From Cyanobacteria bacterium RYN_339 (GTDB lineage Bacteria; Cyanobacteriota; Sericytochromatia; S15B-MN24; JAQBPE01), in the NCBI GenBank assembly GCA_028287685.1, contig JAQBPE010000313.1:1-41771 (forward strand): 41,771 bases of DNA, written 5' to 3'. Position 1 is the stretch's first letter. Each line of letters begins with the position of its first letter. The position numbers and the translations under genes were made by a program. The notes under the pieces are model-generated. The model was not told the DNA's origin. It searched no databases and saw only the letters and a list, made by a program, of their open reading frames with translations. This document shows positions 15,129-23,749 of this stretch, one piece after another.

Positions 15129-16745
15129 TTACTGGCCGAGTAGCTTGAGGATGACGGCAGGCGACTGCTGGGCGGTCCGCAGCGCCTCGATGGAGCCCTG
15201 GGTCATGATTTGCTGGCGCGTGAGCTGACTCGTCTGGTCCGCCATGTCGGCGTCGCGGATGCGGGAGTCGGCGCTGGCCTGGCTTTCGACGCCTTGCTCC
15301 ACCGCGTTGAACGCGTGTTGAAGCCGGTTGGTGTCCGCGCCGTAGCCGGAGCGTGCAGTGTTCAGGATCGCGATGGCGTTGTCGATGTCGGTGATGCCGC
15401 TCATGGCCCCGCCCTGGGAAGCGAGCGAGGTCGCGCCCAGGTTCAGCGTGCCGAGCGTCAAGGGCGGCAGGCTGATCACCTGGGTCTCGCCGTTGTTCGC
15501 GCCCTTCTGCACCGTTAGCAAGTAGGGCCCCGTGATGGTGGGGTAGTCGATGTCGTAGTTGGCCGTGATCGTGGTCTGGCCGCTGGCGGCCGCGGCGATG
15601 CTGGCATTGTTGAAGGTGACGGTGTAGGCGAACAACGGCGTGTTGCCGACCTGGGCCACTTGCGCCGGGGCCAAGGTGTAGTCGGCCGGTTGGCTGAACG
15701 CCACGGGGGCGCCGTTGACGTTGAACGTCAGGTTGTTCAGCGAGGACGCGCCGTTGCCCGTGAAGGGGTTCGCGGTGTTCAAGATCATGGTGGTGGTGCC
15801 GGTCGCGGTATAGCCGGCCCCGATCGTCAGCGGGAAGGTGGCGGTGGGCCGCGCGGTGCCGTTCAGCGTGAGGGTGTTGCCGGCTGTGGTGAATCCGTTC
15901 GCGCCGCCTGGCGGCACGGGCACGCCGTTGGCCGTGACCGCCTGGGAGCCCGCTATGGGGGTGGCGGTGAGCGGGATGTTCGTCAATGCGCCCTGGTTCA
16001 CGTAGGTGACCGTCACGTTGCTGAACCCCGCGAGCGCACCGTTGTTGATGGAAACCTGCTGGGTGCCGGCGTTGTAGGTAAAGCCGCCCGCGCCGAACGG
16101 GATGTTCGTAGCCGGCCCCGGGCCGCTGGCCGTCACCACGATCGAGGGGTTGCCGGCGCCCAACCCGTAGACGTCAGCGGGGCTGCCCAGCGTTAGCACC
16201 CGGTTGCCCGCCACCAGCGGCAGGCCGGCGACCAGGGCGCCCGTCTGGGTGCTCACGTTGGCCGTGTCGAGAGGTGACGTGTTGGAGGTGGAACGTGGGC
16301 CGGAGTTCACCGTCGCGCCGCCCGCGCCCAGGAAGACGTTGATGCCGTTGAAGGACGTGTACGTCGCGATGTTGTTGATCTGGTTGCCCAGCTCCGTGAA
16401 TTCGGCCTGGTCGGAAGTGCGGTCGGCGTTGGTGTACGTGCCGTTCGAGCTCTGCACGGCCAGCTGGCGCATCCGCTGCAAGATGGCGGCCATCTCCGTG
16501 GCGCCGGCGTCGGCCACGTTCAGGCAGGAGATGGCATCTTGGATGTTCTTGGCGGCGCGCTGGCCACCCCGGACTTGCGTGCGCAAGGTCTCGGAGATGG
16601 ACAAGCCCGGGGCGTCGTCGGCCGCCCGCGTTACGCGAAGGCCGCTGCTCAGGCGTTCAAGCGATCGCGCCAACTGCACGTTGTTGCGCGAAAGCGCCGT
16701 GTGCGAGTTGAGCGCCGATACGTTGGTGGTTATCCGTAACCCCAT
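15129..16745 (-). CDS. fliC: Flagellin
   Basis: A 538-aa flagellin, the subunit of the flagellar filament, exported through the flagellar type III apparatus. The conserved N-terminal D0/D1 region (LRITTNVSALNSHTAL, LSSGLRVTRAADDAPGLSISE, ILQRMRQLAVQSSNGTY) and C-terminal D1/D0 region (AIAILNTARSGYGADTNRLQHAF ... QTSQLTRQQIM ... ILKLLG) are intact. About 300 residues between them form a Gly/Thr/Asn-rich strand-forming insert with repeated patterns, probably surface exposed. Cys74 in the D1 helix is unusual, since flagellins rarely contain cysteine. GAGG lies about 8 nt before the ATG, and a sigma-28-like promoter is upstream. No other flagellar gene is in the window. Confidence 0.95.
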   Translation of the reverse strand: MGLRITTNVSALNSHTALSRNNVQLARSLERLSSGLRVTRAADDAPGLSISETLRTQVRGGQRAAKNIQDAISCLNVADAGATEMAAILQRMRQLAVQSSNGTYTNADRTSDQAEFTELGNQINNIATYTSFNGINVFLGAGGATVNSGPRSTSNTSPLDTANVSTQTGALVAGLPLVAGNRVLTLGSPADVYGLGAGNPSIVVTASGPGPATNIPFGAGGFTYNAGTQQVSINNGALAGFSNVTVTYVNQGALTNIPLTATPIAGSQAVTANGVPVPPGGANGFTTAGNTLTLNGTARPTATFPLTIGAGYTATGTTTMILNTANPFTGNGASSLNNLTFNVNGAPVAFSQPADYTLAPAQVAQVGNTPLFAYTVTFNNASIAAAASGQTTITANYDIDYPTITGPYLLTVQKGANNGETQVISLPPLTLGTLNLGATSLASQGGAMSGITDIDNAIAILNTARSGYGADTNRLQHAFNAVEQGVESQASADSRIRDADMADQTSQLTRQQIMTQGSIEALRTAQQSPAVILKLLGQ

Positions 16746-16795
16746 CGTCGGTCCTCGTAGTCAAAGGAGGCCGCGTCCATGGGTCTCCGAGTTCT

Positions 16796-16823
16796 CTATC
16801 GTCAGCTTTGGGCACCGACTTGA
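16796..16823 (-). promoter_or_regulatory. Sigma-28 (FliA/SigD)-like promoter of flagellin
   Basis: On the minus strand TCAA (16820-16823) and GACGATAG (16796-16803) are separated by 16 bp. This is close to the sigma-28 consensus TAAA-N15-GCCGATAA. Transcription would start near 16788, leaving a leader of about 43 nt. This is expected for a late flagellar gene. Confidence 0.5.
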
Positions 16824-16915
16824 GACGCCAAATCCTTTAACTGGAGCTTAACTCATCATAATCAGTTATTAACCTAAGCTTAGAAAGAACTTAGCCAAAG
16901 AGGCGATATTCCCCT

Positions 16916-18103
16916 ATGCCTATCCAGCGCCCTTGGGCGATCGCCTTGCCCCGCATTCAGACCAATGCGGCCCACCTCAATGGTCGGAACCTTGTCTACA
17001 CGCCGGAAGGCGGGTTCAAGGTATCGATCCCGTACGTCACGGCGGACATGATCGACAAGACGCCCGGCGATCCGCTGGACGTGTTCGCCTTCGGCACCTA
17101 CGCCATGAAGGTGCAAGCGGCGCGCATCGAGATGACGCAGCAGGACCTCAACGTGGCCATGCAGGTTGCCACGGCCGGGAACCAGCAGGTCTCCAGCCTC
17201 CATGGCGAGCTGCTCGACGGCAACCGCCTGGCAGTGGGCGGCACCCTGCGGTTCCATGGCATCCCGGTCCCGTTCTCCGCCCGCGTCAGGGCCGGCGTGA
17301 CGGGACCGAGCGGCGTGCGCCTGGACCCCGAAGCATTAAAAGTTTTCTGCATCCCCGTTCGCTGGGCGCTGCGCTTCGTGGACGTGGGCAAGCTGGTGCC
17401 GGGCGGCCTGGTGGCAAAGGGCCCCAACGGCTCGTTCCAGGTCGACATCTCGGGCGTGGAGGCCTTCAAGGGCGACCTCACGGGCCTGGAGGTCACCAAC
17501 GGCAAGTTGGCGGTGCGCATCGGCGGCCAGCCGGGACCGGACGTGGCACGCTCGCGGCGCGCCAACGACCCGAACTACTGCGAGATCATCTCGACCGGTG
17601 AGGTCACGCTGGAAGCGGGCATCATCCGCAACGCCAAGGTCGTGATCATCGACGACACGCCGAACGACCCCTACTCCCTCAACAAGTGGGACAAGGAAGG
17701 CTACGCGCGCCTGGAGAGCGGCCAGGTCGTCCTGACGCTCGACAAGCTGCGGGCCCGCTTCGCCAACGTGGGCGGCGGCTTCATCGTGAAGAGCGTCGGC
17801 ATGGCCGGCACGGACCTCGTGGTGACGGGGCAGAAGGAGATCTTGGGTCTGCCCATCCCGGTCAACTTCAAGGTCCGCTTCGCGCCCACCGCCGACGGCC
17901 GCCTCAAGCTGACGCCGCACGACGTGCACGTGGCCGGGATCGGCTTCGGCCAGAGCCAGATCGTGGATGCGATGGCGGGGATGGCCGGCATGAAGCGCGA
18001 TGGCGACGGCGTGATCCTGGATATGCGCGCGTCCAACCAGGTGCAGATGCCGCCCATCAAGCGCGTCACGTCCGAGGCCGGGCGGATCGTGCTGAATACC
18101 TGA
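16916..18103 (+). CDS. Tandem DUF2993/LmeA-like protein
   Basis: A 395-aa strand-rich protein. It contains two similar modules, at about 90-150 and 290-350. Both carry a pattern of G-LAVGGTLRFHGIPVPF / LVVTGQKEILGLPIPVNF followed by a charged strand and L-P-L-V. This resembles DUF2993 (LmeA) proteins, which are common in cyanobacteria and actinobacteria and are thought to bind phospholipids. No signal peptide is visible, so it may act at the inner face of the membrane. Start at ATG 16916 with a weak AGAGG about 12 nt upstream. The 170-bp divergent region shared with flagellin is AT-rich and contains the palindrome CTAAGCTTAG at 16874-16883. Family assignment is moderate. Confidence 0.6.
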   Translation: MPIQRPWAIALPRIQTNAAHLNGRNLVYTPEGGFKVSIPYVTADMIDKTPGDPLDVFAFGTYAMKVQAARIEMTQQDLNVAMQVATAGNQQVSSLHGELLDGNRLAVGGTLRFHGIPVPFSARVRAGVTGPSGVRLDPEALKVFCIPVRWALRFVDVGKLVPGGLVAKGPNGSFQVDISGVEAFKGDLTGLEVTNGKLAVRIGGQPGPDVARSRRANDPNYCEIISTGEVTLEAGIIRNAKVVIIDDTPNDPYSLNKWDKEGYARLESGQVVLTLDKLRARFANVGGGFIVKSVGMAGTDLVVTGQKEILGLPIPVNFKVRFAPTADGRLKLTPHDVHVAGIGFGQSQIVDAMAGMAGMKRDGDGVILDMRASNQVQMPPIKRVTSEAGRIVLNT

Positions 18104-18141
18104 GGCACGATGCCGAAGTGCCGTGGAGGGCAGGGATGCCC
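18104..18141. terminator. Two short hairpins between convergent genes
   Basis: GGCAC/GTGCC (18104-18108 with 18118-18122) and GGGCA/TGCCC (18128-18132 with 18137-18141) lie in the 47-bp gap between two converging genes. Neither is followed by a T-tract, so a terminator role is only plausible from position. Confidence 0.3.
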
Positions 18142-18150
18142 GGGAACGGC

Positions 18151-21021
18151 CTAGAAGGAACCCTTTGGTAAGACCAGGATTTGGTTGCTGCCGCCATCGG
18201 CAATGATCATGCGGCCTTGCGGGTCGATGGCGAGCGTGAGCGGCACGCGCAGGGCGTTGTCGCCGGCCGGATCGGCCAGCAGCTGGGTGCCGGGCCCGGC
18301 GATTTGCGTGACGGGATGGCCCGGCTTGTCGAGGTCGATGCGGCGGATGCGCGCGTTGATCTTCGGCAGGCCCTCCAGCGACACGCCCTTGAACGCGCTG
18401 AGCCCCTGGAAGTTGGCGCTGCCGACCTCGGCCACGTAGAGGCGACCCTGGTCGTCGAAGCAGATGCCGGCCGGTAGGGCCATAAAGGTCTCCTCCGCCG
18501 GCTTGCCCTTGTCCTGGTCGACGTTGCCGGACAGGATCGCGGCCAGCGAGGCGTCGCGGCCGGTGCCAGCCACGTGGCTGATGATGCCATCGGGCGAGAT
18601 CTTCCGGATGGCCAGGTTGCCGGAGTCGACAAAGTAGAGGTTGCCGGCCTTGTCGAAGGCGATGCCCGTCGGTGCCGATACCAGCGCGTTCCGGCTGGGG
18701 CCGCCGTCGCCCGTGGCGCCCTGGGTGCCCGCGTCGGAGCCCGTCAGCCTCTCCACCGTGCCGTCGAGGTTGATGCGGTCCACCTGGTGTTGGATGTTGT
18801 CCGTGAAGCAGAAGCGGCCCTGCAGGTCGAAGGCGCCCGCGAACGGCTTGCCGAAGTCGACCTCCTTGGCGGGCAAGATCGTCGTCAGGAAGTGGTTGGG
18901 GCCGTGGCCGGCCACGGTCGAGATCGTGCCGTCCACCGCGATCTTGCGCACGTCCTTGTTGCCGGGTTCGGCGAACCACAGCTCGCCGTCCTTGTAGGCC
19001 ATGCCGCCCGGCTGGTTCAGGCGCGCCGCCGTCGCCGGCCCGCCGTCGCCGTCCCAGCCGACCGAGGTCCCGGCGATCACGGAGAGCTTGGACCCGTCGA
19101 GGCGCTTGATCAGGTGCGAGATGGTCTCGCTGATCACCAGGCGGCCCTGGGGATCGAAGGTGATGCCGCCGGGGCCGTTGATGGCGAGGGCCTGGGCGTC
19201 GCCTTGCTGCGACAGGCCCTGGGCGCCGGCCACCGTGGTGATCGTGCCGTCCACGCCGATCAGGCGCACCAGTCCGTTGCCGGTATCGGCGACATAAAGC
19301 GAGCCATCCGGCGCGCGCCACATGCCGCCGGGCAGGCTCAATTGGGCCGCGTCGGCCGGCCCGCCGTCGCCGCCGGTGCCCGCGATGCCGGTGCCCGCGA
19401 TGACCTTGGAGCTGCCGTCGCGACCGAAGCGCACGATCTTGTGGTTCTGGGTGTCGGAGGCCAGCACGCCGTCGCCGTCCACCACCAGGTGGCTGTACGA
19501 ACGGGAGAAGATCAGGCCCGTGCCGAGGGTCTTCCAGGCGCCGCCCGGGGCCTTCATCGCCACGAAGCCGGAAGGCGCGGAGGCCACGAAGATCGTGCCG
19601 TCGGGGGCGATCGCCAGGCCCACGAGGTTGTTGCCCACGCCCATGCCGACCTCTGGGACGGACTCCGCGTGGAGGATGCCGTCCGGGTCAACCCGCAACA
19701 ACCGGCCGGCGCCGATGTCGCTCCGGCCGCTCTCGGAGATGTACAGCGAGCCATCGGGCGCGAAGGCCAGGCCGCAGGGCTCCATGATCGGCGTTTCGGC
19801 CGCCTTGCCGCCCGCCGCGCCCTGTTCCTGGTTGCCGTTGCCGGCGACGGCAGTGACGTGGCCGTCGGGCCAGATGCGGCGAACGCGGAAGAGCGCGCCC
19901 TCGCTAACGAAGTAGGAGCCGTCCTTGCCGCGGATGGCATAGTGGATGGTCGTGAAGGAGGTTTGCATGGCCTCCGTGCCCGTGAGCGCGCCGGCGCCGG
20001 CGATCAGCTCCAGGCGGCGCTGGCCGTCCGCGCCCGTCACCAGGCGGCGCAGGCGGCCCAGCGCGTTTTCCACCACGATCGGGGTGCCGGTGCCGTCGTC
20101 CAGGACGTCGACCGGCGTCGAAAGCGCGACTTCCGTCGCGAGGCGGCCGGCGCCCAGGTTGGCCTGGCCGATCAGCAGCAGGGCTTCGATGCGGTCCAGC
20201 GTCTGCTTCACGGCGGGGGCCTTGGCCCTCAGGTCGCTGGCGGCCTTGACCAACTCGTCCGGCTGGTAGGCGGTCAGCTTGCCCGCCAGCGCACGGGCCG
20301 CCTCCATGTCGCGCGTCAGGGCGGCGGCTTCGGCCTTGGGCAGACGATCGAAGACCGTCTGCTTGCCCTTCACGTACTCGGTCATCACGTAGGTCGCGCC
20401 CAGCGAGCTGGCCGTGTTCAAGTCGAGCGCGACGTCGCCGGCCTGCTTGGGCAGCACGCACGTCAGCTGGCCGCCGTTGAACAGGCGCACCCGCAGCAAC
20501 AAGTTCTTGGCGGGCAAGACGGCCTTGAGGCTGTAGGCGCCGGTTTGGTCGGACTTGGCCGTCAGGAGGTTGCCCTTATCGTCGGCCATCACGTGGCCCT
20601 CGGCGTCGATCACCTCGACCTGGGCGTCGGCCAACAGGGCCTCGTCCGCGGCCTGCAGCAGCACCCGCTTGGTCTTGCCCGTCAGGCCGCCGCCGTTGTT
20701 GGCGATGATGGCGCCGCCGTGCTCGGAGATGATGTTGCCGGCGTTGTTGGCGATCAGGTTGCCGGAGTTGTTGCTGATGACGCCGCTGCCGTGGTCGCTG
20801 ATCAGCTTGACCTTGCCCGTCAACAGGCTGGGCTCGCCGACTTGAGGCACGCCCATCGGCGCTTCCGTCAGCTTGGCGTAGTGGACCGCGGCCGTGTCGA
20901 TCGTGGCGGGCGCCTTGGTCGGCGTGGGGTGCTTCACCGCCACGGGACTCTTGCCCGGGCAACCCGTGGCCAGGCTCAAGGCGGTCAACAACACCAGCGT
21001 AGAGCTGCGACGCGGGAGCAT
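18151..21021 (-). CDS. NHL-repeat lipoprotein with octapeptide repeats, 956 aa
   Basis: Predicted surface or periplasmic lipoprotein. Residues 1-21 form a lipoprotein signal (lipobox ATGC, Cys21). Residues 73-112 are five octapeptide repeats of the type [LVI]I[SA]-N-N-x-G-[GN], likely a small beta-solenoid. About 113-200 is a carboxypeptidase-regulatory-like beta-sandwich (DADVEVIDAEG-type strands). About 215-290 is helical. About 330-956 contain many NHL repeats (for example GGMWRAPDGSLYVADTGNGLVR, ITTVAG), which build beta-propellers used for protein or ligand binding. AGGAGGG lies 4-5 nt before the ATG and a TATAAG box lies about 25 nt upstream. Divergent from the UPF0324 gene. The ligand is unknown. 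Confidence 0.85.
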   Translation of the reverse strand: MLPRRSSTLVLLTALSLATGCPGKSPVAVKHPTPTKAPATIDTAAVHYAKLTEAPMGVPQVGEPSLLTGKVKLISDHGSGVISNNSGNLIANNAGNIISEHGGAIIANNGGGLTGKTKRVLLQAADEALLADAQVEVIDAEGHVMADDKGNLLTAKSDQTGAYSLKAVLPAKNLLLRVRLFNGGQLTCVLPKQAGDVALDLNTASSLGATYVMTEYVKGKQTVFDRLPKAEAAALTRDMEAARALAGKLTAYQPDELVKAASDLRAKAPAVKQTLDRIEALLLIGQANLGAGRLATEVALSTPVDVLDDGTGTPIVVENALGRLRRLVTGADGQRRLELIAGAGALTGTEAMQTSFTTIHYAIRGKDGSYFVSEGALFRVRRIWPDGHVTAVAGNGNQEQGAAGGKAAETPIMEPCGLAFAPDGSLYISESGRSDIGAGRLLRVDPDGILHAESVPEVGMGVGNNLVGLAIAPDGTIFVASAPSGFVAMKAPGGAWKTLGTGLIFSRSYSHLVVDGDGVLASDTQNHKIVRFGRDGSSKVIAGTGIAGTGGDGGPADAAQLSLPGGMWRAPDGSLYVADTGNGLVRLIGVDGTITTVAGAQGLSQQGDAQALAINGPGGITFDPQGRLVISETISHLIKRLDGSKLSVIAGTSVGWDGDGGPATAARLNQPGGMAYKDGELWFAEPGNKDVRKIAVDGTISTVAGHGPNHFLTTILPAKEVDFGKPFAGAFDLQGRFCFTDNIQHQVDRINLDGTVERLTGSDAGTQGATGDGGPSRNALVSAPTGIAFDKAGNLYFVDSGNLAIRKISPDGIISHVAGTGRDASLAAILSGNVDQDKGKPAEETFMALPAGICFDDQGRLYVAEVGSANFQGLSAFKGVSLEGLPKINARIRRIDLDKPGHPVTQIAGPGTQLLADPAGDNALRVPLTLAIDPQGRMIIADGGSNQILVLPKGSF

Positions 21022-21091
21022 CCGGCCCTCCTGTAAAGCTTCTTATACCCGCTTGGTGGCACGATGCCGCGGCACCTGCTAGATTGGTCCA

Positions 21092-22087
21092 ATGTCATTC
21101 CCCAAACTCGCCTGGTGGAAGGGCGTCGGGCTGCCGGTCTGCCTCGCAGCCGCCGGCTACTTCGCCGCCCAGTACCCCGGCCTCAAGATCATCGGTCCGC
21201 TCTGCGTGACGCTGCTGCTGGGCATGGCCTGGCGCGCCAGCTTCGGCGTGCCGGAGGGCAGCGGACCCGGCACCAAGTTCGCGGCGCGCACGCTGCTGCG
21301 CCTGGGCATCGTGCTGTTGGGTGCGCGCCTGGACTACGCCTTGATCCAGACCGCCGGCCCCCGCGTCTTGGTGATCGACCTGATGGTGATCGCCCTGTCC
21401 ATCGGCGGCCTCACCTACGTGGCGCGCCGCGCCGGCCTGCCGCGGGAGCTTGCGATCCTCATGGGCTTCGGCACCGGCATCTGCGGCGCCAGCGCGGTGG
21501 TGGCCGCCGCGACCGTGGCCCGGGCCGACGAGGAGGCCACCACGCTGGCCGTGGCGCTGATGGGCATCCTGGGCACGCTGGGGGTGCTGTTTTACGTGGC
21601 GGTGGGGCCATTCCTGGGCCTGAGACCGGAGACGCTAGGGGTGCTGACGGGTTCCACCCTCCACGAGGTCGCCCAGGTGATCGCGGGCGCGTCGCCCTGG
21701 GGCGAGGCCTGCGTGAAGATGGCGACCGTCGTGAAGCTCACCCGCGTCGTCATGTTGGCCCCCGCGCTGGTGATTGCCGGCTTCCTGTTCAACCGCGGCG
21801 AGGGGGGCGTGAAGTTCTCCTGGAAGGAGCCGCCCATCCCCTACTTCGTGCTGGGTTTCCTGGCGATCGGGGGCCTCAACACCCTGCATGTGCTCGAGAA
21901 GCCGGTAATCGACCTGCTGGTCCAGGCCAGCGTGTTCTTGATGGCGATCGCCATGGGCGCAATGGGGCTGAACACGGACCTGGGCATGATCCGCAAGACC
22001 GGTTGGACGGCCGTGGGCACGGGTCTTGCCGGCTTCTTCGCCCTGTTCGGCGTATCCCTCGCCGCCATCAAGGCGCTAGGGCTCTAG
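21092..22087 (+). CDS. UPF0324 (YeiH-type) membrane protein, putative sulfate exporter
   Basis: A 331-aa protein with about ten hydrophobic segments in the inner membrane. It shows the UPF0324/YeiH signatures: GFGTGICGASAVVAA near residues 124-138, the GTLGVLFYVAVGP helix, LHEVAQVIAG near 190, and KLTRVVMLAP. The family is annotated as putative sulfate exporters, but direct evidence is thin. ATG at 21092 has no strong ribosome binding site. It is divergent from the NHL lipoprotein (70 bp apart). The TIM-barrel gene follows 9 nt after its stop, so those two are probably one transcript. Confidence 0.88.
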   Translation: MSFPKLAWWKGVGLPVCLAAAGYFAAQYPGLKIIGPLCVTLLLGMAWRASFGVPEGSGPGTKFAARTLLRLGIVLLGARLDYALIQTAGPRVLVIDLMVIALSIGGLTYVARRAGLPRELAILMGFGTGICGASAVVAAATVARADEEATTLAVALMGILGTLGVLFYVAVGPFLGLRPETLGVLTGSTLHEVAQVIAGASPWGEACVKMATVVKLTRVVMLAPALVIAGFLFNRGEGGVKFSWKEPPIPYFVLGFLAIGGLNTLHVLEKPVIDLLVQASVFLMAIAMGAMGLNTDLGMIRKTGWTAVGTGLAGFFALFGVSLAAIKALGL

Positions 22088-22096
22088 CAAGGGTAA

Positions 22097-23749
22097 ATGA
22101 CATGTATGGCCGATGGAATGACCGGCGCGGAACGCTCGCGCTACGCCCACAAGCTGGTTGACGCCGATCTCGCCGCCGAGGCCGCCCGGGCGCGGGCGTT
22201 GGCGGCCGAGGCGGGCAAGGAAGGCGACGGCAAGGCCGGGCGCCTGGCCGCGATCGCCCGCGACCGCCTGGCCCTGATCGCCCGCGAAGGGCAGGAGCGC
22301 GCGACCCTGGCCGGCGCCCTGGATGACGGCTCGAGCGCAGCAGAATTCGCGGCCTCGCTGCGGGCGCTGGCGCCCGCGCAGCTCCGCGCCCAGCCCACGG
22401 ACGGCGTGCGCGGCCTGGCCGTCCGTCGTGAGCGCGACCGGCGCGCCGCCCTGGTCCAGGATCAGCAGGCCGCGCGCGAAGCCGCCCGCCTCAAGGAGGT
22501 CAAGGCCTCCTACGCGGCCTACCTGGCCCAGAACCCGGATTTCGCACGCCCGGAGGAGAAGCTGCTGGAAGCCGTCCGCCTGGACGCGGCCAAGGCCGCC
22601 GTGGGCACCGCGAACGCCCGCCTGGCGAGCGCCCACACGCCGCAAGAGCGGGCGCAGGCACGCGCAGACGTGAAGTTGGCCGAGGAGGCCGTGCGCACGG
22701 AGTACGCCCGGCAGGCGGTGGTAGCGACCCAGGGGCCGCCCGTGTTGGACCGGCGGGAGCTGAACGCGTACGCCTTGGTGCTCCAGGGCGTGGCGCCGGC
22801 CATGGTCCGCGTCGAGCGCACCCGGCTGGCTGCCGAGCTCAAGGCCGCGACCACCGGCGCCATCCGAGGCACCCAGACCGAGGTGGCCTGGACGCGGGCC
22901 CGCCTGGCCATCGCCGACGCCGCCGTGGGCCGCCTGGCGCCGCCGGCACCCGTGGCGCCTGTCCTGGCGCCGCCGAAGTCGACCGGCGCGGCCGTCTGGA
23001 AGGAGCCCGGGGTCTTCGCCTGGAACGTCCAGAACTTCCCGGCGCAGGTGGCGATCGCCAAGATGAAGGCCCAGGGCATCAAGTGGATCGCCTTGCAGAT
23101 CACCGACGGTACCACGATCAACCCCAACACGGAGAAGGCCCTGAGCGAGGGCTACATCGCCCAGTTGCGAGCGGCCGGGATCCAGGTTGGTTTCTGGGGC
23201 GTCAACCGCAACAACCCGGAAGAGGAAGCCAAGGTGGTGGCGGAGCAGGTCAAAAAGTACGGCGCGGACTTCTACATCGCGGACGCGGAGGCGGAGTATA
23301 AGTACACCTCGCCCTCGGGCGCCTGGGATCCCGAGGCCCTGGGCCGGTCCAAGCGCTTCATCGCGGCTTTCCGCCAGGAGCTGCCCGACCTGCCTTCCGC
23401 GTTGAGCTCGTACGGGCGCACGGACCTGGCAGACCTCGATTGGAAGGCTTGGCAGGACGCGGGTTTCGACTGGCTGCCCCAGAGCTACCTCAACGAGTTC
23501 CCCATCTACGACCCCGCGCTGTGCGTGGAGGCGGCGGTAAAGAACGGCTGGCCGCGCGACCGCGTGCACCCGACCCTGGGACTGTGGGGCGGCGGCCAAG
23601 ATCGCCTGGTGGCGGCGGACGAGTACGTGGCCTCCCTGCGCAAGGCCGGCTCCACGGGGTTCTCGTCGTACCTGGCAGAGCAAATGTCCGACGCGGACTG
23701 GGCGGGCCTCGGGAAGGCCATCGCCGAGGGCGGCCTAGCGAGCCCCTGA
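22097..23749 (+). CDS. Helical domain plus TIM-barrel glycoside-hydrolase-like protein
   Basis: A 550-aa protein. Residues about 1-290 are an Ala/Arg/Glu-rich, fully helical region, probably coiled coil. After a Pro/Ala linker (about 283-300), residues 305-545 look like a TIM-barrel hydrolase of the GH25/DUF1906 type. Strands seen are VFAWNVQN, GIKWIALQITDG, IQVGFWGVNRN, and ADFYIADAEAEY with an Asp/Glu pair that could be catalytic. A lytic or sugar-cleaving enzyme on peptidoglycan is possible but not proven. No signal peptide is seen. The start is uncertain: ATG at 22097 has AAGGG only 3 nt away, while ATG at 22106 would have better spacing to the same site. It overlaps the convergent GH1 gene by 15 nt. 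Confidence 0.65.
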   Translation: MTCMADGMTGAERSRYAHKLVDADLAAEAARARALAAEAGKEGDGKAGRLAAIARDRLALIAREGQERATLAGALDDGSSAAEFAASLRALAPAQLRAQPTDGVRGLAVRRERDRRAALVQDQQAAREAARLKEVKASYAAYLAQNPDFARPEEKLLEAVRLDAAKAAVGTANARLASAHTPQERAQARADVKLAEEAVRTEYARQAVVATQGPPVLDRRELNAYALVLQGVAPAMVRVERTRLAAELKAATTGAIRGTQTEVAWTRARLAIADAAVGRLAPPAPVAPVLAPPKSTGAAVWKEPGVFAWNVQNFPAQVAIAKMKAQGIKWIALQITDGTTINPNTEKALSEGYIAQLRAAGIQVGFWGVNRNNPEEEAKVVAEQVKKYGADFYIADAEAEYKYTSPSGAWDPEALGRSKRFIAAFRQELPDLPSALSSYGRTDLADLDWKAWQDAGFDWLPQSYLNEFPIYDPALCVEAAVKNGWPRDRVHPTLGLWGGGQDRLVAADEYVASLRKAGSTGFSSYLAEQMSDADWAGLGKAIAEGGLASP

